Assembly (NCBI GenBank): GCA_903885525.1
Contig: CAISJA010000145.1
Span: forward strand, 1-5,522
Source: an uncultured Opitutaceae bacterium
GTDB taxonomy: Bacteria > Verrucomicrobiota > Verrucomicrobiia > Opitutales > Opitutaceae
Reading direction: 5' to 3'
Length of the DNA stretch: 5,522 nucleotides
Position numbers and translations under genes: made by a program. Shown here piece by piece: positions 1 through 5,522 of the stretch. Position 1 is the first letter of the stretch. Each line of letters begins with the position of its first letter. The notes beneath the pieces are model-generated. The model was not told the DNA's origin. It ran no database searches and saw only the letters and a list, made by a program, of their open reading frames with translations.

Positions 1-468
1 CCGGAGGCCCTCGCGACCGCCGTGCCCGAGAAAGTGCGCCCCGCCTTCACCACCCTGCTGTCCGCGCTGCACACCCTGCGCGCCCGGGAGTTCACCGCGG
101 AAACCTTCAACCCCGACCATGCCGACTACGGCGGGCGCTCCCAGCCGTGGCGCTACCAGCTCGACATCACCGTCGCCCTCTCCGGCAATGGCGGCACCAC
201 CCCGGTCACCAGCCGCCTGCTCCTCACCGAACGCCTCGGCGGCACCACCCAGCTGGCAGGCACGGCGGAATTCGGCGGCGTGACCTTCGCCGTCACGCAG
301 GAGATGCTCGACGCCCTGTTTGCCCTGACCTACGCCACCCAGCATGACCCGGGCCTGCCGCCGGGCACCGGCCCGGCAACGCCGACCCGGACCGAGGCGC
401 CGCCGCCGGCCGCCATCTCCAATCCGCCCCCGGCTGCCACTCCCCAGCCTGGCCACTCCCTGCCCTGA
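1..468 (+). CDS. C-terminal part of a DUF4340-like envelope protein (5' end outside window)
   Basis: The frame is open from base 1, giving 155 codons to the TGA at 466-468. A GTG at base 22 could act as a start, but the frame continues upstream of it with ordinary coding sequence (PEALATAV...), so I read this as the end of a longer gene. The visible part begins with a helical stretch (TTLLSALHTLRAREF), followed by a beta-rich section in which a polar sheet segment (WRYQLDITVALSG) leads to LLLTERLGGTTQLAGTAEFG and then VTFAVTQEMLDALFAL. This pattern of a strand, a Gly-rich turn, a strand and a closing 'LDAL' helix resembles the repeating unit of DUF4340 proteins, which often sit beside GldG/ABC-type membrane genes. 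The last 35 or so residues are a low-complexity Pro/Ala/Thr tail. The family call is by eye and uncertain; the coding call is firm. The biochemical role is unknown. It lies 54 bases upstream of the AsmA-like gene in the same frame and is probably co-transcribed with it. Confidence 0.72.
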   Translation, partial: PEALATAVPEKVRPAFTTLLSALHTLRAREFTAETFNPDHADYGGRSQPWRYQLDITVALSGNGGTTPVTSRLLLTERLGGTTQLAGTAEFGGVTFAVTQEMLDALFALTYATQHDPGLPPGTGPATPTRTEAPPPAAISNPPPAATPQPGHSLP

Positions 469-516
469 TTCCGGCCAGAGAACCTCGCCGCCCGCGGCGC
501 CACTCCGCCCCTGCGC

Positions 517-530
517 GTTGCCATGCCTCC
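517..530 (+). repeat. 14-base direct repeat, copy 1, over the AsmA-like start codon
   Basis: The sequence GTTGCCATGCCTCC spans the ATG at 523-525. An identical 14-mer occurs at 3373-3386, upstream of the sensor gene. Here the ATG is the gene start; in the second copy the ATG opens only a seven-codon frame. It may be chance in GC-rich DNA. Confidence 0.5.
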
Positions 531-3300
531 ACCTCTTCAGATCAAGTCGCCGCTGCGCTACTGCCTGTCCTGCGCCGCGACGCTGTTCTGCTGGGCACTC
601 TGGCTCGCCCTGGGCGGCCTGCTCGCCGCCCAACTCTACCTTGCGCTGGCCCGGGAGGTGCCGGTCCCGGACTTTGTGCTGCGCCGGATCGAGGCGCAAC
701 TCGCTGACGCCCACCTGAACGTCCGTTTCGGCCGCGCCCGCTTCAATCCCTCCGGCCGCATCCTGTTTGAGGACGTCCAGCTGCGGTCCAGCCTTTTTGA
801 GGACCCCCTTCTCACCAGCCGGCTGCTTTTTATCCGGAAAAGCGCCTGGTCGGTGCTCGCCGGCCGGCCCCTGCCCGATGAAATCGTGCTGGAAGGCGCC
901 ACCCTGCGGCTCCCCGCCATCCTCTCGCCCAGCGGCACGGCCGAGCCCCTGCTGCGCGATTTCGCCGGCACCCTCCACTATGAGGCCGGAGCCTGGCAGG
1001 TCACCCAGCTCGCCGGTTATCTCGGTTCGCTCCCGGTCACGCTGCACGGCTCCTTCACCGCCGCGCGCCGGCCCGGCACCACCAGAATCACCCTGGAGGA
1101 GATCACCGCCAGCTACCTGCGCGCGGGCCGGGTTCTCGCCCTCCAACTGCCGCGGCTGCAAGCCCTGGAGCAACCCTTGCTCGCCATGCAGCTGGCCACC
1201 ACCGGACCGTCTGAAACCGTCCTGCACCTCCAAGGCTCCGCCCTGGCCGTCCATCAGCCGGAGGGCTGGCCCGTGGAGATCAGCCAGCTCTCCGCCACCG
1301 GCGACTGGACCTGGACCGCCGGCACACCTCACCCGCTGCGCCTGCGCGCCGCCGCCGGCTCCCTTGCCGGGGCCGACTCCCTCACCGCCCGCCGGCTGCG
1401 CGCGGAGGCCGAGCTGCTTCTCCCGGCCGATCTCTCCGGCTGGCGCGAGGTGCACCTGCGCGCCGCCGCCGAGTCCCTCGAAATTTTCGGGGAAACCTGC
1501 GGCCATCCCGTGCTGGAGGCCACCGCCGCCGGACCGGAAGGCCGGGTCCGCGGCACCGCCGCCCTGCTCAGCTACGGGGAGGCCCTGGCCGTCTCCGCCA
1601 CCGCCGATACCGTCCGGCGCCAAGCCGGGCTGGATTTCCATGGCCGGGTGCCGCCCGCCCTCGTCACGGGACTGCTCACCCGCCACGGCCCGAAGCTCGA
1701 ACCCTACTTTCGCTTTGGCGACCCGGTGGCAGTGGACGGGAAGGCCTGGTTCCGGGCCGGCTGGAAATTCGACCGGTTGAGCACTGCGGTGCATGGCGGG
1801 CGGCTGGATTCGCACGGCGTGCAGGTCACCGAAGCGCGCGGCCGCATCGAGGTCGACGCGCAGGGCAATTTTCTGGCCCACGACGCCCGGGCGGCGATCG
1901 GCGAAAATTTCGCCACCGGTTCCTACGGGATGAATTTCTTCACCCACGACTACCGCATGCTGCTGGTGGGCCAGCTCCGCCCGCCCGAGATTTCCGGCTG
2001 GTTCCGCGGCCCCTGGTGGCCTGAGTTCTGGACCGCCTTTGCCTTCCCGGCCCGTCCGCCCCGCGCCGATGTCGATGTGCAGGGTTGCTGGATCGATCCC
2101 AACCGGACGAGTTACTTCGGCAGTTCTGCCGCCGAGAATCCGGTGCTGCTCGGCGCGGACTTCGAACAGGTGTCCACGCGCATCTTTCTGCGGCCTCATT
2201 TCACCCACATCATCGAGGCCGAAGGCACCCGGGCCGGGGGCGCGCAGCGGGTCTCGGGCTGGCTCAAGCGGTTCGGCGAGGATGGCCGGCGCACCACTGC
2301 CGCCCTCGAATATGACCTCCAAGGCAACCCCACCCCCGGCCTCTTCGCTCGAATCGGCGGACCCGGGGTGTCCGCCCTCCTCGCCGCTTGGCGCTTTCCC
2401 CAGCCTCCGCAGGTGCATGTCTGGGGCCGCAGCGACTTGCCCACCCGCCGTGGGCAGACCGTCCACGCGCTGCGCTTCGACGTGCAGGCCCCCGCCGGGT
2501 TCAGTTTCAGCGAACTGCCGGTCGACCGGGTGACGGTGCAAGGCGGGCTGTACGGCCCGGACCTGAGGCTGGACAAGGTTGACTACGCCTTCGCGGGCGG
2601 CACCGGTAACGCCCGCGCCTCGCTCGGCGGCCCGCCCGGCGCGCGCCAGCTGGAGTTCACCGCGTCGCTCAAGGACGCCGACCTCGCCCACACCATCCGC
2701 AATATTGAGGCCCTGGCCGCCGCCCGCTCCGGCTCCACGGCCCCTTTGGCAGACAGCCGCTTCATCAAACGCGCCCATGGCGGGAAGCTGGAGCTCACGG
2801 TCTCGGCCCAGGCCGACCCCGCCAACCTCGTCGCCCTCCGCGGCAACGGCAACGTCCAGATCACCGGCGCCGAGCTGGGCGAAATCCACCTCTTCGGCCT
2901 GCTCTCCCAGGTGCTCAGCGCCATCTGGCTCAACTTCAGCTCGCTCAAGCTCGACAGCGCACGCAGCAATTTCACCCTGGGGGACGGCCGGGTACATTTC
3001 CCGAACACGCGGATCTCCGGGCCGAGCGCCGTGATCGACGCCAAGGGCGATTACCTGATCGCCACCAAATCCCTGGATTTCACCGCCCGGCTCAAGCCCT
3101 ATGAGGAAACCCGCAATCCCCTCACCGCCGTGGCCGGCATTTTGATCAATCCGCTCACCAGTATTTTCGAACTCAAACTCTCCGGTCCGATCACCAAGCC
3201 CAACTGGTCCGTGGCCCTGGGCTCATCCTCGCCCCCCAAGCTTCCGTCCCCCGCGCCCGGCTCGCCTTCGCCGGCACCGGAGGAAAAACCGGCCCGCTGA
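523..3300 (+). CDS. AsmA-like membrane-anchored periplasmic protein (AsmA C-terminal region)
   Basis: A complete 925-residue protein. The N-terminus has a short basic lead, then one hydrophobic helix (about residues 18-42), so the body should be periplasmic and anchored in the inner membrane. Residues 49-130 look like the usual AsmA-family opening: a short helix (DFVLRRIEAQL), then strands with 'FNPSGRILFEDVQL' and 'DEIVLEGATLRLP'. The long middle is repetitive beta structure. Residues 770-900 match the AsmA-type C-terminal region by eye: 'GNGNVQITGAELGEIHLFG', then 'FTLGDGRVHFPNTRISG', 'DAKGDYLIATKSLDFTARLK' and 'ELKLSGPITKPNW'. A Pro/Ser-rich tail ends the protein. AsmA-like proteins (AsmA, TamB, YhdP) form long beta grooves implicated in phospholipid movement to the outer membrane; applying that here is inference. 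ATG 523 is the first ordinary start in frame after the upstream gene's stop and places the TM helix correctly, but no clear Shine-Dalgarno precedes it. The family is firm; the subfamily and partners are not. Confidence 0.88.
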   Translation: MPPPLQIKSPLRYCLSCAATLFCWALWLALGGLLAAQLYLALAREVPVPDFVLRRIEAQLADAHLNVRFGRARFNPSGRILFEDVQLRSSLFEDPLLTSRLLFIRKSAWSVLAGRPLPDEIVLEGATLRLPAILSPSGTAEPLLRDFAGTLHYEAGAWQVTQLAGYLGSLPVTLHGSFTAARRPGTTRITLEEITASYLRAGRVLALQLPRLQALEQPLLAMQLATTGPSETVLHLQGSALAVHQPEGWPVEISQLSATGDWTWTAGTPHPLRLRAAAGSLAGADSLTARRLRAEAELLLPADLSGWREVHLRAAAESLEIFGETCGHPVLEATAAGPEGRVRGTAALLSYGEALAVSATADTVRRQAGLDFHGRVPPALVTGLLTRHGPKLEPYFRFGDPVAVDGKAWFRAGWKFDRLSTAVHGGRLDSHGVQVTEARGRIEVDAQGNFLAHDARAAIGENFATGSYGMNFFTHDYRMLLVGQLRPPEISGWFRGPWWPEFWTAFAFPARPPRADVDVQGCWIDPNRTSYFGSSAAENPVLLGADFEQVSTRIFLRPHFTHIIEAEGTRAGGAQRVSGWLKRFGEDGRRTTAALEYDLQGNPTPGLFARIGGPGVSALLAAWRFPQPPQVHVWGRSDLPTRRGQTVHALRFDVQAPAGFSFSELPVDRVTVQGGLYGPDLRLDKVDYAFAGGTGNARASLGGPPGARQLEFTASLKDADLAHTIRNIEALAAARSGSTAPLADSRFIKRAHGGKLELTVSAQADPANLVALRGNGNVQITGAELGEIHLFGLLSQVLSAIWLNFSSLKLDSARSNFTLGDGRVHFPNTRISGPSAVIDAKGDYLIATKSLDFTARLKPYEETRNPLTAVAGILINPLTSIFELKLSGPITKPNWSVALGSSSPPKLPSPAPGSPSPAPEEKPAR

Positions 3301-3311
3301 GTCCGGGTCGG

Positions 3312-3325
3312 TGCCGGCTCCGGCA
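3312..3325. repeat. Short perfect inverted repeat (possible hairpin) after the AsmA-like gene
   Basis: TGCCGG, two bases (CT), then CCGGCA. As RNA it would fold as a five-pair stem with a GCTC loop, starting 12 bases past the stop codon. No T-run follows, so it does not qualify as a classic Rho-independent terminator. It could still stabilise an mRNA 3' end or be chance in GC-rich sequence. Confidence 0.3.
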
Positions 3326-3372
3326 GCGCAGCCCGCGAAAGCGCCCGCCGCCCGCAGGGAGTTTCAATTCCT

Positions 3373-3386
3373 GTTGCCATGCCTCC
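3373..3386 (+). repeat. 14-base direct repeat, copy 2, upstream of the sensor gene
   Basis: An exact second copy of GTTGCCATGCCTCC (first copy at 517-530). The ATG inside it (3379-3381) opens a frame of seven codons, M-P-P-R-R-S plus stop, that ends with TAG at 3397-3399, so it is not the start of a long gene here. Confidence 0.5.
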
Positions 3387-3397
3387 CCGTCGATCCT

Positions 3398-3405
3398 AGG
3401 GGAAG
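3398..3405 (+). promoter_or_regulatory. Probable ribosome binding site for the sensor gene
   Basis: AGGGGAAG is a purine-rich, partial Shine-Dalgarno match that ends 10 bases before ATG 3416. The spacing is slightly long but acceptable. It is the main reason for choosing ATG 3416 over the upstream in-frame GTG 3311 and TTG 3374. Its first two bases overlap the TAG stop of the small upstream frame (3379-3399). Confidence 0.5.
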
Positions 3406-3415
3406 TGGCGACACG

Positions 3416-5522
3416 ATGGCCATTTCGCTGCGTCAACGGGCCCTGCTCGCCGCCTCCCTCCTGCCCTTCGCCGGCGTCACCGTGTCCGCCCTGTTTGTGC
3501 TGGCCGGCGGGTGGCCCGCGCAGACGGGCTGGGGGCAGCCCCACCGAAGCGACGTTCCCGTCCCGGCCAGCCTGGCCCTCTGCTTCCTGTTGCTCGGGGC
3601 CATGCCTCTTGCGCTCGCCCTCTCCCGGCCCCGGCTCGCCACGGCGCTCTCCCTGCTGGCGGCACTCACCGGCCTCACCCTGCTGGTCGAGCCGGCCCTC
3701 CCGGCCGAGTCCGGCCTCGGCAATTTTCTGGCCAACCATCATGCGCTGTCCGCCGGCCTGCCGGTGGCTCTTTCCGCCCTCATCGCCCTCCTCGGCCTGG
3801 CGCTCACCTGGGTTGGCCTGAGCCGCCCGCATCCACTGCATCCCCTCACCCTCGCCCTGCTCGGTTCGACCGCCGGAGCCTATGGCCTCACCGGAATGCT
3901 GGCCGGCCGGATCGGGCTCGACCGCTTTGCCTTCTGGCAAGCCCAGGCCCAGCTCGGCGTCCCGGCCGCCGCTGCGCTCCTCGCCCTCGGCCTCGGCCTC
4001 CTGCTCCTCGCCCTGGGCGAGTCCGATTCCGCCACCTCCGTCCGCAGCTGGCGCTGGCTCTGGCTGCCCGTGGTGACCGCCGGGGCGACCGGGACGCTCA
4101 TGTTCTGGGCCTCGCTGCGCGAACGTGAGCTGGCCTACCAGAACAACACCACCCAGTTGACCCTCAATACCATCGCCACCCTCTGCAGCGGCGAAACCGA
4201 GACGATTCTCAGCAACCTCAGCCACCTGGCCGACCGCTGGAACGAAGCCCCGCCCCCGGGGGAAAGCAACCGGGAGCACGACATCCGCAGCGTGTTCAAC
4301 GGCTATCGCCCCCTGCGCTCCATCACCTGGGTGGACGCCAACCGCCGCACCCGCTGGATCTGGCCGCCCGCGGGCAACGAGGACGCCCTTTCCCTCGATC
4401 ACACCACCCATCCTCTCCGCCAGCTGGCGATGAACACGGCGCAGGACAATCTCTCCCCCGCCCTCGCCGCCCCCCGGTTTTCCCCGATGCATCCGCCGGC
4501 CCTTGGCGTGTACGCCCCGATCCTCCACCAAGCCCGGTTCGATGGGTTCGTCGCCGGGGAGTTCAGCTACGACCAGATCGTCGATCTCATCGACCGCCGC
4601 CTCAACCTCTCCTCCCGTTATGTTCTGCGCGTCCATGTCTGGGACGGCCCCGGTGCCCAGGCCCGCTCCGTCCCGGTCTATGAATCCCCCCAGCCGTCGG
4701 AACCCAGCGACGACCGTTTCACCCAAAGCGCCAGCTTCAACCTGCTCGGCCAGCGCCTGCTCATCCAGTTGACGCCACGGCCCGGGTTTCTCGCCCCCAA
4801 CCGCCGCGCCCTGCCTGAACTCGCCCTCGCCTCCGGCCTCGGCCTGAGCGCCCTCCTCGGTCTGATTGTGAATCTCGCCCAGGCGGCCCGCGCCCGCCAG
4901 CGGGCCGCCGAGAGCACCAGCGCACGGCTCCGGGAGGAAAATGAGGAGCGCCGCCGCGTGCAGGCCCGCCTCAAGGTCGCCGACGAACGCCTCAACCTCG
5001 CCCTCGATTCCACCCAGGTGGGCGTCTTCGAATGGGATGTCCCCTCGGGAGAAACCATCTACAGCGCCAGCCTCTGGACATCCCTCGGCTACGATCCCGC
5101 CAGCATGGCCTCCACCTGGCAGGCCTGGCTCGACCTGCTGCATCCGGACGACGCCCCCGCCCTCCACGCTGCGATCACCGCCCACCTCCAGGGCGGGACG
5201 CCCTACCTCGAGCAGGAATTTCGCCTCCGCCACTACAAAGGCGAATGGCACTGGCTCTCCGCCCGCGCCAAGTGCGTGGCCTGGGACTCCCCGGGCCACC
5301 CGCGCCGAGTCACCGGCACCTGCCAGGACATCACCGCCCGCCGCCGCGCGGAGGAAAACCTGCGCGCCAGTCTCGCCACCACCCGCAAGCTCTCCCTCGT
5401 CGCCAGCCGGACGGACAATGCCGTCGTCATCACCCGCGCCGACGGCACCGTGGAATGGGTCAACGAAAGCTTTGCCCGCCTCGCCGAGCAGACCCTCGCC
5501 GAAGTCACCGGCCGCCCCTTCG
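3416..5522 (+). CDS. Multi-TM sensor with CHASE-type and PAS domains, 3' end outside window (likely sensor kinase or other signalling enzyme)
   Basis: The frame is open from ATG 3416 to the right edge: 702 codons without a stop. A short basic lead is followed by seven predicted TM helices (about residues 9-31, 49-69, 73-93, 113-135, 142-164, 181-200, 213-232). Basic residues in the loops (SRPR at 70-73, SRPH at 136-139) fit an N-in topology that puts residues 233-465 outside. That section looks like a CHASE ligand-binding domain: 'LRSITWVDANRRTRWIWPPA', then GNEDALSLD (320-328), 'LGVYAPIL' and 'GFVAGEFSYDQIVDLI'. TM8 (467-488) returns to the cytoplasm, followed by an Arg/Glu-rich coiled coil (490-530). 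A first PAS domain (about 525-640) shows 'GVFEWDVPSGETIYS', 'LLHPDD', 'EFRLRHYKGEWHWLSARAK' and the PAC ending 'VTGTCQDITARRRAEENLR'. A second PAS begins near 655 ('DNAVVITRADGTVEWVNESF') and is cut. In CHASE-PAS proteins the output is usually a histidine kinase, sometimes with a receiver, or a GGDEF/EAL module; which one applies here cannot be seen. The ligand is unknown. Confidence 0.9.
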   Translation, partial: MAISLRQRALLAASLLPFAGVTVSALFVLAGGWPAQTGWGQPHRSDVPVPASLALCFLLLGAMPLALALSRPRLATALSLLAALTGLTLLVEPALPAESGLGNFLANHHALSAGLPVALSALIALLGLALTWVGLSRPHPLHPLTLALLGSTAGAYGLTGMLAGRIGLDRFAFWQAQAQLGVPAAAALLALGLGLLLLALGESDSATSVRSWRWLWLPVVTAGATGTLMFWASLRERELAYQNNTTQLTLNTIATLCSGETETILSNLSHLADRWNEAPPPGESNREHDIRSVFNGYRPLRSITWVDANRRTRWIWPPAGNEDALSLDHTTHPLRQLAMNTAQDNLSPALAAPRFSPMHPPALGVYAPILHQARFDGFVAGEFSYDQIVDLIDRRLNLSSRYVLRVHVWDGPGAQARSVPVYESPQPSEPSDDRFTQSASFNLLGQRLLIQLTPRPGFLAPNRRALPELALASGLGLSALLGLIVNLAQAARARQRAAESTSARLREENEERRRVQARLKVADERLNLALDSTQVGVFEWDVPSGETIYSASLWTSLGYDPASMASTWQAWLDLLHPDDAPALHAAITAHLQGGTPYLEQEFRLRHYKGEWHWLSARAKCVAWDSPGHPRRVTGTCQDITARRRAEENLRASLATTRKLSLVASRTDNAVVITRADGTVEWVNESFARLAEQTLAEVTGRPF

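Larger units (their letters stand above)
3301..3415. other. Intergenic region between the AsmA-like gene and the sensor gene
   Basis: This 115-base gap is wider than the 54-base gap upstream, so it is where a transcription boundary would most likely lie. It contains a short inverted repeat (3312-3325), the second copy of a 14-base repeat (3373-3386), a possible seven-codon frame (3379-3399) and a plausible ribosome binding site (3398-3405). The least GC-rich patch is about 3361-3376. I could not find a convincing -35/-10 pair there. The sensor's frame is open back through this gap, with GTG at 3311 and TTG at 3374, but ATG 3416 is preferred because of the binding site and because the protein then begins directly with a short basic lead and a TM helix. 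Confidence 0.6.

Noticed and set aside
22..468. A complete 148-residue protein starting at GTG 22
   Set aside because: The frame is open back to the first base of the window and the sequence before GTG 22 reads like coding sequence, so a truncated larger gene is more likely.
487..498. GCCGC-CC-GCGGC inverted repeat in the gap before the AsmA-like gene
   Set aside because: The loop would be two bases, or the stem four pairs, there is no T-run, and such short GC palindromes are common at this base composition.
768..804. A repeated 'LFED' ten residues apart in the AsmA-like protein (residues 81-84 and 91-94)
   Set aside because: It is a four-residue coincidence with no longer surrounding similarity.
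767..1780. A 337-codon plus-strand frame inside the AsmA-like gene
   Set aside because: It is rich in Pro, Ser, Ala and Arg, as is typical of out-of-frame reading of GC-rich coding DNA, and it lies wholly within the well-supported AsmA-like frame.
3312..3325. The inverted repeat as a Rho-independent terminator
   Set aside because: The stem has only five pairs with a normal loop and is not followed by a T-run. I kept it only as a short inverted repeat.
3361..3403. Possible sigma-70-type promoter before the sensor gene (TTGCCA at 3375-3380)
   Set aside because: No TATAAT-like hexamer lies at a suitable distance; the bases 17 or so further on are AGGGGA. The TTGCCA also falls within the 14-base repeat and may have another cause.
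3511..4128. A 205-codon plus-strand frame over the sensor's membrane region
   Set aside because: It is an Arg/Pro/Ala-rich out-of-frame shadow. The competing frame gives regular TM helices and continues into CHASE and PAS domains.
3191..5299. A 702-codon open frame on the minus strand opposite the sensor gene
   Set aside because: Its predicted protein is a low-complexity Gly/Glu/Ala/Arg/Gln run with no recognisable domain. It lies antisense to a protein with clear TM, CHASE and PAS features. Long antisense frames are expected where sense codons avoid TTA, CTA and TCA.

Overview
The window is very GC-rich, densely coding bacterial DNA with all genes on the plus strand. It holds two partial genes and one complete gene: the C-terminal end of a protein that runs in from the left, a complete 925-residue AsmA-like envelope protein, and the first 702 codons of a large membrane-bound sensor that runs off the right edge. 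I see no tRNA, rRNA, CRISPR array, insertion sequence or phage gene. Codon use looks uniform across the three genes, with a strong G/C preference at third positions, so nothing suggests recent transfer.

The organism is a Gram-negative-type bacterium, because AsmA-like proteins work between the inner and outer membranes. The GC content, the style of the sensor (multi-TM region, CHASE, PAS, PAS) and the resemblance of the first gene to the end of DUF4340 proteins make me lean to Verrucomicrobiota, perhaps Opitutaceae. This is a guess from general appearance, not a database result.

Layout: 1-468 is the end of a DUF4340-like protein with a proline-rich tail. A 54-base gap follows. 523-3300 encodes the AsmA-like protein: one N-terminal membrane anchor, a long beta-rich periplasmic body, an AsmA-type C-terminal domain and a proline-rich tail. 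A 115-base gap (3301-3415) holds a short inverted repeat and a plausible ribosome binding site. 3416 to the right edge encodes the sensor: seven TM helices built as one helix plus a three-times-repeated two-helix unit, a compact CHASE-type extracytoplasmic domain, an eighth TM helix, a short coiled coil, a PAS domain with its PAC part, and the start of a second PAS domain. Its output domain lies outside the window.

Genes 1 and 2 are close, in the same reading frame and probably co-transcribed, which fits a shared cell-envelope role. The sensor follows a wider gap and may be a separate unit. No clearly new system is visible. The most interesting points are the 66-67-residue internal triplication in the sensor's membrane region, its shortened CHASE domain, a 14-base exact repeat lying over the AsmA-like start codon and again upstream of the sensor, and a possible seven-codon leader frame ending at the sensor's ribosome binding site.
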